Shown here: positions 1 to 6,078 of the stretch, one piece after another
How the letters are laid out: every line of letters starts with the position of its first letter
Position numbering within the stretch: the stretch's first letter is position 1
NCBI GenBank assembly: GCA_050942825.1
Contig: JBMNOA010000063.1
Coordinates: forward strand, 1 to 6,919
Source: CAYRML01 sp050942825
GTDB taxonomy: Bacteria; Bacillota; Dehalobacteriia; UBA4068
Direction of reading: 5' to 3'
DNA: 6,919 bases
Made by a program: the position numbers and the translations under genes
Notes under the pieces: generated by a model
Told to the model about the DNA's origin: nothing
What the model saw: only the letters and a program-made list of their open reading frames with translations
Database searches by the model: none

Positions 1-495
1 AGTCAAAAGGCCCTTTTGGATCCCTTGCAGGTAGCTATATCTTACATAAAAAACGATTTGGGGCAGTATCAGGTATCGCGTGATCAATTGGTAGCACAAT
101 ATGGGGCTACGGTTGAGGATTTCGCCAACACTCCCGTGAGTCATTTTATCGGCTATATTTCAGAATTCAATCCCCAAAATTCACTATTCCATCTCGACAA
201 GATCGAGTGGTTGACAGAGAAGGACGTAAAAAGACTTAAGGAATTAAAGATCGATCCCCAAAAGCTTGATAACGGATATTATATTTATAATAAAGATACT
301 TATCCCCTGACATTTGAGGTGGGGGAGAAAACTCAGTATTATCTCCTTGATTGGGGTAAGGAAATTACGCATAAAGCTGTTACGCAAAAAGAGTTTATCA
401 GCTATCTTGAGCAACACAAAGGTTCTTTACCGCCTTTTCATGTCACTACCAAGGATGGCTATGTGCAACAAATCAGAGAGCAATATCTGCCATAA
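1..495 (+). CDS. 3' end of an unrecognised, probably exported protein (5' truncated by window edge)
   Basis: The reading frame is open from base 1 and ends at TAA 493-495, so about 164 C-terminal residues are visible. The TTG at 16 is not a convincing start because the frame continues upstream without a ribosome binding site. The protein is hydrophilic, rich in aromatic residues, Lys and Gln, with no membrane segment in the visible part. The middle holds a segment KIEWLTEKDVKRLKEL, then GYYIYNK. The end reads HVTTKDGYVQQIREQYLP. A tail of the form 'I/V-T-x-K-D-G-x-V-x-x-I-x-E-Q-Y-x-P' is one I associate with secreted uncharacterised proteins of Bacillota; this is recollection, not a search. 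It lies upstream of, and co-directional with, the PstS-like lipoprotein gene, separated by a degraded coding stretch. No function is assigned. Confidence 0.75.
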   Translation, partial: SQKALLDPLQVAISYIKNDLGQYQVSRDQLVAQYGATVEDFANTPVSHFIGYISEFNPQNSLFHLDKIEWLTEKDVKRLKELKIDPQKLDNGYYIYNKDTYPLTFEVGEKTQYYLLDWGKEITHKAVTQKEFISYLEQHKGSLPPFHVTTKDGYVQQIREQYLP

Positions 496-512
496 TAATA
501 CTCCGGACAGCC

Positions 513-767
513 TTGTCCATTATTGATGCAGGGCAGGAAGCAGACGAATCCTTAATGCAGGCTTTGACAGTTTTGGATGATAAAAATCAATTTTCTGCGC
601 CTTATAATCAATATTTATTGGCGCCTAGTCAATACTTATAGCTCTATAGGGACTTAATATGGCTGAATCTTCCGGCCCTCATAATAACAAAAGCACAATC
701 AGATCAGGTAAGCAATAATGGCATCACAAAAGAGCTTAATAGTTACCTATTACCCGAATGTGAATAG
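513..767 (+). pseudogene. C-terminal remnant of an unknown protein with an in-frame amber codon
   Basis: Frame 3 is open from about base 411 to TAG 639-641. It then continues open from 642 to TAG 765-767, so one amber codon splits an otherwise protein-like reading. The part before the stop includes AGQEADESLMQALTVLDD and APYNQYLLAPSQYL. The part after it includes LYRDLIWLNLPALIITK and ends ITKELNSYLLPECE. Composition (amphipathic, Leu-rich, acidic) is protein-like across the stop, and a single CAG-to-TAG or GAG-to-TAG change would join the halves. The left boundary is uncertain: frame 3 overlaps the end of the preceding gene, no start with a ribosome binding site is visible, and 513 is only the first TTG after that gene. 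The second stop lies 22 bases before the pstS-like start, a normal operon spacing. I do not recognise the family. A sequencing error or an intact very small protein ending at 641 are alternatives. Confidence 0.45.
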
Positions 768-774
768 AAAAAAA

Positions 775-780
775 GAAAGG
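775..780 (+). promoter_or_regulatory. Ribosome binding site of the PstS-like gene
   Basis: GAAAGG lies 9 bases before ATG 790 and supports that start over the in-frame ATG at 718. The 718 start would add 24 residues ahead of a typical lipoprotein signal peptide, and its extra codons overlap the degraded coding stretch read in another frame. Confidence 0.55.
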
Positions 781-789
781 AAACTGTTT

Positions 790-1875
790 ATGAACAACAA
801 AAGGAAACTTATCCTAGTTGGTCTGCTGGCTTTTGTGCTGCTGCTTGTGGTGGCCTGTGAGCCTCAGCAGGGGGAACCGGACCGCATAGGTTCGTGGGGT
901 CAGATCAACCAAGTTGTAGCCAGAGGGGAAGACTGGCAGCAAATCGTACAAAACAGCCCATTTCAGCTGGGGGAAAGATCAGTAAGAGGCAGTTGGAATG
1001 TCTCGGAAGGCCAGGAGGACTATTATGAGATCAAATTCGGCACTTATCCCAGTTTAGACGGCTCCACAGTGGCTGTGCCGATGGCAGTAGAATTTGCCCG
1101 CCAACATTTGGGCTTTTCCGACCAAGATGCCAATGACTTCTCTGTTTTTTCTACGACTCATTATGCCTATGAGAACCTCATTTATGCCAAGCCCAACAGT
1201 GCCGGCATGATCCGCTCCACTACGACCTTTTTGGAGGAAAATCATGCTGTAGACCTAATCATCGCCACCGAGCCCTCTGATGAAGAGCTGGCCTTAGCTA
1301 AGCAAAACAACGTCCAGCTGGTTAAAAAGCCTGTTTGTTATGATGCCTTCGTATTCATCACGCATAAAGACAATCCCGTAAACAGCCTGACCGTGGAGCA
1401 AATCAGAGATATTTATACCGGTAAGATCACCAACTGGAAAGAGGTCGGTGGTGAGGACAGAGAGATCGCAGCTTATCAGCGGGAGGAAAACTCCGGCAGC
1501 CAGACTGCCATGGAGAAGCTGGTCATGAAAGGCCAAGCGATGCTGCCGCCTCCTAAGGTTGAGGTGGTAGCCGGTATGGGCGAGCTGATAGAAGTTGTAG
1601 GCGAGTATCAGAATGATAAATCCAGTATTGGCTATACCTATCAATATTATATAGATACGCTGTACAAAAATGATAATATCAAAGTCTTGCAAGTGGAAGG
1701 CATTTCTTCTGCACCGCAAAATCTGCGCAACAATACCTATCCTTTCACCACGTGCTATTACGGTGTGATTCGCGGCGGGGAAGAAGAAGCCACCGGCGGC
1801 AAATTCCTTGACTGGATGATCTCCGATGAAGGACAGCGCTGCATCGAGCAAGCAGGGTATATCCCTTTGCGTTAA
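790..1875 (+). CDS. PstS-like phosphate/anion-binding lipoprotein (PBP superfamily)
   Basis: This is a 361-residue extracytoplasmic solute-binding protein of the PstS type (PBP-like domain). Residues 1-22 form a lipoprotein signal peptide: basic MNNKRK, a hydrophobic core, then lipobox VVAC with Cys23 as the lipidated residue. It would be anchored on the outer face of the membrane. The mature part has the family landmarks: YPSLDGSTVAVPMA (about 86-98) with the Asp-Gly-Ser-Thr loop, DLIIATEPSDEE (155-166), and DAFVFITHKDNPV leading into LTVEQIRDIYTGKITNWKEVGG (about 185-221), the most diagnostic stretch. REENSGSQTAMEKL (231-244) corresponds to the usual SGT/SGSQ oxyanion-binding loop, and SSIGYTYQYY (278-287) follows. 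In the family these proteins deliver phosphate to PstCAB or act as phosphate sensors. No permease or ATPase gene follows: the gene ends at a terminator, so it is a stand-alone binding protein here. Phosphate specificity is inferred, and related oxyanions cannot be excluded. No Pho-box was recognised upstream. Confidence 0.9.
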   Translation: MNNKRKLILVGLLAFVLLLVVACEPQQGEPDRIGSWGQINQVVARGEDWQQIVQNSPFQLGERSVRGSWNVSEGQEDYYEIKFGTYPSLDGSTVAVPMAVEFARQHLGFSDQDANDFSVFSTTHYAYENLIYAKPNSAGMIRSTTTFLEENHAVDLIIATEPSDEELALAKQNNVQLVKKPVCYDAFVFITHKDNPVNSLTVEQIRDIYTGKITNWKEVGGEDREIAAYQREENSGSQTAMEKLVMKGQAMLPPPKVEVVAGMGELIEVVGEYQNDKSSIGYTYQYYIDTLYKNDNIKVLQVEGISSAPQNLRNNTYPFTTCYYGVIRGGEEEATGGKFLDWMISDEGQRCIEQAGYIPLR

Positions 1876-1927
1876 AACAAAGACAAAGCAGATTACAGCA
1901 TATAATATTAATGAATCAGAAAAAGAA

Positions 1928-1960
1928 AAAAGGAGCTTCCCTTGGATGGGAGCTCCTTTT
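1928..1960 (+). terminator. Rho-independent terminator after the PstS-like gene
   Basis: The left arm AAAAGGAGCTTCCC and right arm GGGAGCTCCTTTT pair with one bulged T around the loop TTGGAT. The stem is GC-rich in its core and runs into TTTTATTTAT on the + strand. It begins 53 bases after the stop codon. An A-run precedes the left arm, so it could also work on the opposite strand for the convergent AraC-family gene. Confidence 0.88.
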
Positions 1961-1988
1961 ATTTATACAGATTTTTAATCTTATATAT

Positions 1989-2033
1989 AAAAGCCTTTCT
2001 AATGCCTGAATCACAGCAATCCGAAAGGCTTTT
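1989..2033. terminator. Second stem-loop terminator between convergent genes, probably bidirectional
   Basis: An 11-bp perfect inverted repeat (AAAAGCCTTTC at 1989-1999, GAAAGGCTTTT at 2023-2033) encloses a 23-base loop. A T-run follows on the + strand (TTTTTTATTTG), and TTTTATATAT follows on the - strand. It lies 32 bases beyond the AraC-family stop and therefore probably terminates that gene, while also backing up the first terminator. The loop is longer than usual for an intrinsic terminator. Confidence 0.7.
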
Positions 2034-2064
2034 TTATTTGGAGGAGATAAATAGGATCCAAAAA

Positions 2065-2889
2065 TTACACAGTTTTTTTAATTAAATTTTCTTTGTATTG
2101 GGAAGGAGTTGCCGAGGCGAAACTCTTGAACTCTCTGGTAAAATGTGCTTGGTCATAAAACCCGCTTTCATAAACAACATCGAGGAGTTCGTTATTGTCT
2201 TTATCGAGCATTTTTTGCAAAGAGTTTTGGAATCTGATAATTCTGCTAAAATGCTTAGGTGCTATACCATAGAATTGTTTAAATTTTTTTCGTATGTAGC
2301 GCTCTGAATATCCTGTGTAATCTATAATATCTTCCATGCTGATATTACCCCTGGAGATACAAATAGCTCTGTATATATAATTAGTGAAATCAATGATCTT
2401 TTCTTCTTGGATAATATGTTTTCTGGCAAATTCCTCGAAAATATCTATTCTTTCATCAAAAGATTTGCCACAATAGATTTTTTCTACGATATCATTATCT
2501 TTGATTACTTCTTGCAAGGGTGCCTCGCAATTGCATAAATCGATGATTGTTTTATTGAGAGATTTAATACCGCGTTCACTATACGGGCGAAAGCCAAAAT
2601 AATCATAACCGGGTTCCAGTTCAATTGTTTTGCTTTCCAAGCGTTTCCCATAAAATGTGGCTCTGGGATTTTTGGGATCACAATAAAACAGGATATCCAT
2701 GCATGCGTCAGGAACTATTTTAATCGAAGAAGAAGACTTTTCATCGAGTTTGAATTGATAAAAGACAGCATCTGTTTTAGTTATAGGATTGCATTCACGG
2801 ATTTTTTCCACATAATAGGATTTATTGTAGGCAATGCCGGGTTGTGAAGGAATTAATCCTCCGTCAGGTGAAACATTAAAATATTTCAT
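2065..2889 (-). CDS. AraC-family transcriptional regulator with DUF6597-type N-terminal domain
   Basis: This 274-residue cytoplasmic DNA-binding regulator has two parts. The N-terminal half (about 35-110) has the layout I associate with DUF6597: IVPDACMDILFYC (58-70), like the 'PDGc-D-L-f' pattern, then ATFYGKRLE and GYDYFGFRPY (94-103). It probably senses a ligand. The C-terminal part (about 180-266) is the paired helix-turn-helix of AraC/XylS proteins. HTH1 is around ISMEDIIDYTGYSERYIRKKF. HTH2 is LLDVVYESGFYDQAHFTREF (235-254), followed by the ATPSQYK signature. The start is ATG 2889, with AAAGGAGG 11 bases upstream. It is the last gene of a co-directional - strand series after the MFS gene, but a 324-base gap suggests its own promoter. 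Control of the neighbouring transporter and MoaF genes is inferred from position only; the ligand is unknown. Confidence 0.9.
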   Translation of the reverse strand: MKYFNVSPDGGLIPSQPGIAYNKSYYVEKIRECNPITKTDAVFYQFKLDEKSSSSIKIVPDACMDILFYCDPKNPRATFYGKRLESKTIELEPGYDYFGFRPYSERGIKSLNKTIIDLCNCEAPLQEVIKDNDIVEKIYCGKSFDERIDIFEEFARKHIIQEEKIIDFTNYIYRAICISRGNISMEDIIDYTGYSERYIRKKFKQFYGIAPKHFSRIIRFQNSLQKMLDKDNNELLDVVYESGFYDQAHFTREFKSFASATPSQYKENLIKKTV

Positions 2890-2981
2890 AAAAGACCAAT
2901 CCTCCTTTAGTCTTATATAACCAAGCAGATTGAATCTCCGATTTTCCTAATAAATACAAAAATTCTGAATTTACTATGTTA

Positions 2982-2987
2982 ATTATA
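2982..2987 (-). promoter_or_regulatory. Candidate -10 element for the AraC-family gene
   Basis: On the - strand this hexamer reads TATAAT, the consensus -10, about 95 bases before the AraC-family ATG. It lies inside the small palindrome TGTTA-ATTA-TAACA (2977-2990), which could be an operator. The -35 region at the right spacing is poor (TTTCAA), so activator dependence or a false match are both possible. The DNA around it is so AT-rich that chance TATAAT matches are expected. Confidence 0.25.
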
Positions 2988-3124
2988 ACATTTTTTTAAT
3001 TAAATTGAAATAAGGAGTTTTCGTGAAATAACTACAAGAAATTCCGAGATATTATATCTTGACTATATTATACTATGCTTTTACCAAAGGTGTTTGTATA
3101 AAACGGCTATCAGATTTTATTTTC

Positions 3125-3165
3125 ATACATTATAATAGCACCATTACGGTGCTATTATAACGTAT
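3125..3165. repeat. Long perfect inverted repeat between the MFS and AraC-family genes
   Basis: TTATAATAGCACC (3130-3142) and GGTGCTATTATAA (3148-3160) are exact 13-bp complements around ATTAC. After one mismatch, ATAC (3125-3128) pairs with GTAT (3162-3165), giving 18-base arms with 17 pairs. It begins about 50 bases past the MFS stop codon and about 240 bases before the AraC-family start. No T-run follows on either strand, so it is not a classical intrinsic terminator. It may be a 3'-end stabilising hairpin for the transporter mRNA or an operator. The rest of the 2890-3213 gap is very AT-rich and I see no gene in it. Confidence 0.7.
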
Positions 3166-3213
3166 ATTTAAGGTGGTAGGATATGAATATGTATGGAAAA
3201 CAAATTTAATTAA

Positions 3214-4488
3214 TTAGGCAGCAGCTTTGCTCTTTTTGGCTGCTTTTTTAGCCAGTACATAGGGATTCGTTTCTTTAACAAATAAGCTTACGATGAAGCA
3301 TAGAGCAAAGAATCCTGCACCTGCAGCCATAGTTACTGGTAAGCCATGCAAGTCTGCCAAGCGGCCGGTGGCAATCGGCATCAAGGAACCGCCGAAGAAC
3401 TCACCAACGCCGTTAACTGTACCTTGGGCTGTAGCACGCATATTGTCGGCCACGGTTTCCATAGGCATGAGAACTGCAAAGACCGGAGTCATAGCACCTG
3501 GTACTCCACCAAAAAGCATGTAGGCCCAAACAGATGCACCGGTTCCCGGAGACAGTGCCATAATTAGCGGAGCAAGGATACAAAGAGCATAGAAGAAAAT
3601 CAAAGCAGGTTTTCTGCCGAAATTGTCGGACAATTTGGGAACCAAGAACGAATAGAGCATATAAAGAGCACCCATAGCAGAGGTAACAAAGCCCATTTGT
3701 TGTACGCTGAGTCCAGCAATATTGGTCAAATAGAGAGGAGCGTACAAGGCCAATGCCCAGTAGCCGGCCATACTACCGAAAGAAATTATGACACACAGCA
3801 GAATATTTCTTTGGGAGAGAATAGCACCGATGCCACCTTTTTTGGCTTTTACTTCTTGCAAATCTTTGTTGTCAGCATCTTCGCCGGATAATACTTTCAG
3901 TTCTCTAACGAAGATCATGAGCAAGAAGGCGATAACAACTGAGGGAAGAGCGGTCAGAAGGAAGGTTACATTCCAGGTGAAATGACCTACAAGTTGTGTT
4001 ACCATGATGGGGCCGAGTGTTACAGCGATTAAACCAACGCCGACGTTTACGATACCGGCATTACGTCCAAAGGCATTTTCGCCGGAATTACGAGCTAAGA
4101 TAGACATCATCAAGGCAAACAGAGGACCTTCACCAACACCAACGATAGTGCGCAAAATCAGCAAGTGAGTGTAGTTTTGAGCCAAGGCACAGGCGCCTGT
4201 TGAAGCAGCTGTAATGAATACGAATAGTACTAACCAGCGTTTTCTTAAGCCCGACTTATCCGAAACAGCTCCGAAGAAAATTGCTGAGATTGCATAGGCT
4301 GCGGTGGTAACAAACCCTAATATACCAACCTGCATATTGGTTATGCCCATTTCCGGTTGTATTACCGGCAGCAAAAAGGAAATAGATAATCTGTCGAGAA
4401 ATACGAAGCCCCAGGTTAGAAAAAATAAAAGTACTATGGTAAATTCATATTTTCTATCGTGGGTTTTGTTTTTAATAGAGGCTTCCAT
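3214..4488 (-). CDS. Major facilitator superfamily (MFS) transporter, 12 helices
   Basis: This 424-residue inner-membrane secondary transporter has a short Lys-rich cytoplasmic N-terminus, then helix 1 (about 16-41) containing FLDRLSISFLLP. The DR pair in helix 1 resembles anion:cation symporter (ACS)-type members. MFS motif A is clear in the loop between helices 2 and 3 as GAVSDKSGLRKRW (73-85). Its degenerate repeat in the second half is PKLSDNFGRKPAL (284-296), confirming two homologous six-helix bundles. Helix 4 carries ILRTIVGVGEGP (111-122). A charged cytoplasmic loop (about 197-218) separates the halves, and the C-terminus is a basic KKAAKKSKAAA tail. The start is ATG 4488 with AAGGG 5 bases upstream. 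It lies 210 bases downstream of the MoaF-family gene on the same strand. The substrate is probably a small organic anion, by ACS resemblance only. Import or export cannot be decided from sequence. Confidence 0.92.
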   Translation of the reverse strand: MEASIKNKTHDRKYEFTIVLLFFLTWGFVFLDRLSISFLLPVIQPEMGITNMQVGILGFVTTAAYAISAIFFGAVSDKSGLRKRWLVLFVFITAASTGACALAQNYTHLLILRTIVGVGEGPLFALMMSILARNSGENAFGRNAGIVNVGVGLIAVTLGPIMVTQLVGHFTWNVTFLLTALPSVVIAFLLMIFVRELKVLSGEDADNKDLQEVKAKKGGIGAILSQRNILLCVIISFGSMAGYWALALYAPLYLTNIAGLSVQQMGFVTSAMGALYMLYSFLVPKLSDNFGRKPALIFFYALCILAPLIMALSPGTGASVWAYMLFGGVPGAMTPVFAVLMPMETVADNMRATAQGTVNGVGEFFGGSLMPIATGRLADLHGLPVTMAAGAGFFALCFIVSLFVKETNPYVLAKKAAKKSKAAA

Positions 4489-4550
4489 ATGAACCCTTCT
4501 TTCTTCATTAGATTACATTATTTATAAATGCGGGATAAAAACAGGGAGGT

Positions 4551-4595
4551 GATGAGATTTCTATAAGCTTAAAAATGGCCTATAGAAATCTCATC
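4551..4595. repeat. 15-bp perfect inverted repeat in the MoaF-MFS gap (hairpin or operator)
   Basis: GATGAGATTTCTATA (4551-4565) and TATAGAAATCTCATC (4581-4595) are exact complements. Two further G-C pairs follow after one mismatch, leaving a loop of roughly 9-10 bases. In the - strand mRNA the hairpin would stand about 62 bases before the MFS start codon. Six T's follow on the + strand after TGAA (4600-4605), which would make it a terminator for transcription entering from the left. On the - strand the following bases are ACCTCCCTGTTTTTA, a poor terminator tail. A readthrough-controlling hairpin, an operator, or a barrier to antisense transcription are all possible. The rest of the 4489-4698 gap holds no gene. 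Confidence 0.7.
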
Positions 4596-4698
4596 TGAAT
4601 TTTTTAAAAGTGTGCTATTAACAGTATAGTCAGGCTATATGTAAGATAGCTCCTTTTAGGAGAGATGTAAAAAAAGGTAAGGTATATTTAGCTAGTTT

Positions 4699-5508
4699 TT
4701 AAAGTTTTTCAAATTTATTGGGATAAAAGCCTTGTCCGAGTTTTTCAATTAAAGCGCCTGCTTTTTCAATTCTTGCTGTACCATCTTCGTTAGCATACAT
4801 AAATGTGCCTGTTTCACGATTATCGCCAAAGGAGCCGTCAAAGCAAATAAACCAAACAGGAGAGCAGGGGATAATCATTTCGGTCCAACCAAAGACATAT
4901 TGGTTATCATCGAATTTCCAGTATTCGGCCGGTTCGATAGCGGCGTCATGTTTTTGTGCGCCACTGAGGCCTTTCCAGCAGAAATATCTAGAAGTGATAT
5001 AATAATGTTCATAATCATGATCATCTGAATAGGAGTAGATAGCTCTTAAACCGGTCAATTCTTTGGTTCTGTGAGGAGCTTTGCCTGTAGGAGTGCCGCC
5101 GGCCAATGTTCCGCCAGAGAAATCTTGTCCGATACGCGGTTCGCCAGGTTTAGCTGTTGCTTTAACATATTGATAAACATGAACAGCACGATAGGTTTCT
5201 ACGTTGAAGACAACTGTTTGAACATCTGTAGGTTTGCTGCTGACTTTCCAAGTTACGATATAGACTTTTGGAGCAACATTGATTGCTTCATATTCGTCTT
5301 GGCCACTGGCGCCGTCGATGGTCCAGTCGAGAACTTTTTTGTCGAATTTCAGTTTCATGGTGCAGTCGTCAAAAGTAAAGTCCATTTCTTTTCCGGCCAA
5401 TTCTTCGGTGGATGGAAGACGGTAGGTGTTCATATCAGCTACAAAGGTATCAAAATCTTTCCAATCTTCCGGTGGTGCAGTGGTATACATATCTGTTTGT
5501 GTTACCAT
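4699..5508 (-). CDS. MoaF-family protein (MoaF N-terminal and C-terminal domains)
   Basis: This 269-residue soluble protein has no signal peptide or membrane segment. The N-terminal MoaF domain spans about 18-116: YRLPSTEELAGKEMDFTF, DEYEAINVAPKVYIVTW and VETYRAVHVYQY. The C-terminal MoaF domain spans about 145-255: HRTKELTGLRAIYSYS, DYEHYYITSRYFCWKGLSG, YVFGWTEMIIPC and RETGTFMY. This Tyr/Trp/His-rich pattern is typical of the family, whose fold I recall as a lipocalin-like ligand-binding barrel. The family is named after Klebsiella moaF, which I recall belongs to a monoamine-utilisation regulon. The 'molybdenum cofactor protein F' label is probably a name collision, and no cofactor genes occur here. 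The start is ATG 5508 with AGGAGGG 7 bases upstream. It follows the SnoaL-like gene by 70 bases on the same strand, a plausible operon. A diverged paralogue begins at 6367. The biochemical function is not established. Confidence 0.88.
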   Translation of the reverse strand: MVTQTDMYTTAPPEDWKDFDTFVADMNTYRLPSTEELAGKEMDFTFDDCTMKLKFDKKVLDWTIDGASGQDEYEAINVAPKVYIVTWKVSSKPTDVQTVVFNVETYRAVHVYQYVKATAKPGEPRIGQDFSGGTLAGGTPTGKAPHRTKELTGLRAIYSYSDDHDYEHYYITSRYFCWKGLSGAQKHDAAIEPAEYWKFDDNQYVFGWTEMIIPCSPVWFICFDGSFGDNRETGTFMYANEDGTARIEKAGALIEKLGQGFYPNKFEKL

Positions 5509-5578
5509 AATAAAACCCTCCTATTTTGTTATTATAAATAATTAAGATTTGCATCTGTGACAGCGATATTAGCCAAAC

Positions 5579-5971
5579 TTAATTTTTCATTGCCTCAAGA
5601 AGTGTTGCGCTATCCATAAATTGCTCGAATTTAATGATTTGATCTCCTGACAATTGCCAAACATGTGCTACTCTAGTTTTAAACTCTTTTTTTGTCTGCA
5701 AATTGATTCCTTTGTACCATCCAGTCATAATTACAGTGTTTCCAGCATCATAAAAATCTTCAGGTATGCAAATAAATGTTTCCCAATCATTTTTAATGCG
5801 TCCAAATACATCCTTTAAAATCGAATCTTTGCCTACATAAGTGCCTCCATAAGGACCGCCTGCGGTTTCTATCCAAATGCCTTCCTCAGCCAAATCCTTT
5901 AACATTCCCAGTATGTCATTATTGGCACCTGCAGCATAAGACTCTTTGATAATAGCTAAATTTTTACTCAT
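5579..5971 (-). CDS. SnoaL/NTF2-like domain protein
   Basis: This 130-residue single-domain protein has the cone-shaped alpha+beta fold of the NTF2-like superfamily, the usual size for SnoaL-like polyketide-cyclase relatives and small ligand-binding or isomerase-like enzymes. Visible features are the N-terminal helix with IKESYAAGANNDILGMLKDLAEEGIWIE (split here: helix 8-30, then strand), the loop GGPYGGTYVGKDSI (38-51), DVFGRI, the strands NTVIMTGWYKGI (78-89) and FKTRVAHVWQL (97-107), and the closing FEQFMDSATLLEAM (115-128), which matches the 'f-q-y-D-T-a-l-l' ending of the family. The start ATG 5971 has GTGAGG 11 bases upstream. That ATG overlaps the stop of a 10-codon leader ORF. It is first in the - strand series, and its role in the module is unknown. 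Enzymatic cyclase activity should not be assumed. Confidence 0.88.
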   Translation of the reverse strand: MSKNLAIIKESYAAGANNDILGMLKDLAEEGIWIETAGGPYGGTYVGKDSILKDVFGRIKNDWETFICIPEDFYDAGNTVIMTGWYKGINLQTKKEFKTRVAHVWQLSGDQIIKFEQFMDSATLLEAMKN

Positions 5972-6000
5972 AATAATAAATACCTCACATTATCATTCAT
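5968..6000 (-). CDS. Possible 10-codon leader ORF translationally coupled to the SnoaL-like gene
   Basis: ATG at 6000-5998 opens a reading frame encoding MNDNVRYLLL, and its TGA overlaps the SnoaL-like start codon as ATGA. It has the best ribosome binding site in the neighbourhood, AGGAGGG (complement of 6006-6012), ending 5 bases before the ATG. The downstream gene has only a modest GTGAGG, which lies inside this leader. The arrangement fits translational coupling or leader-peptide control, but an ORF this short can arise by chance. It is too short to classify by homology. Confidence 0.4.
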   Translation of the reverse strand: MNDNVRYLLL

Positions 6001-6078
6001 TATATCCCTCCTAGTAATTTTTGCTATTGATTTGAAAACGATTTGCACTACCTGATTTGATTTTAAAAGATTGTGAAA

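Noticed and set aside
639..641. Pyrrolysine insertion at the amber codon
   Set aside because: Nothing in the stretch resembles a methylamine methyltransferase, no start codon is evident, and a simple pseudogene explains the data.
659..718. 19-codon ORF with AGGGA upstream
   Set aside because: It lies wholly within the frame-3 remnant in a different frame, and its predicted peptide has no recognisable character.
718..789. In-frame upstream ATG extending the PstS-like protein by 24 residues
   Set aside because: The extension would place a hydrophilic segment ahead of a normal lipoprotein signal peptide, and these bases read as the end of the interrupted frame-3 coding stretch. ATG 790 has its own ribosome binding site.
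1294..1851. 185-codon - strand open frame
   Set aside because: It is antisense to the well-supported PstS-like gene and lacks protein-like domain structure.
3183..3209. Eight-codon + strand ORF preceded by an AGGTGG-like site
   Set aside because: Far too short, no + strand promoter is convincing, and it sits at the 3' end of the oppositely oriented MFS gene.
3215..3245. GCAGC/GCTGC stem at the end of the MFS gene as terminator
   Set aside because: It lies inside the Lys/Ala-rich coding tail and is followed by TAATTAATTAAA rather than a T-run.
4650..4662. Small hairpin CTCCT-TTT-AGGAG downstream of the MoaF-family gene as its terminator
   Set aside because: On the - strand the T-run comes before, not after, the 5-bp stem, so it lacks terminator order.
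5071..5541. 156-codon + strand open frame
   Set aside because: It is antisense to the MoaF-family gene, Cys/Phe-rich as expected for a shadow frame, with no ribosome binding site.
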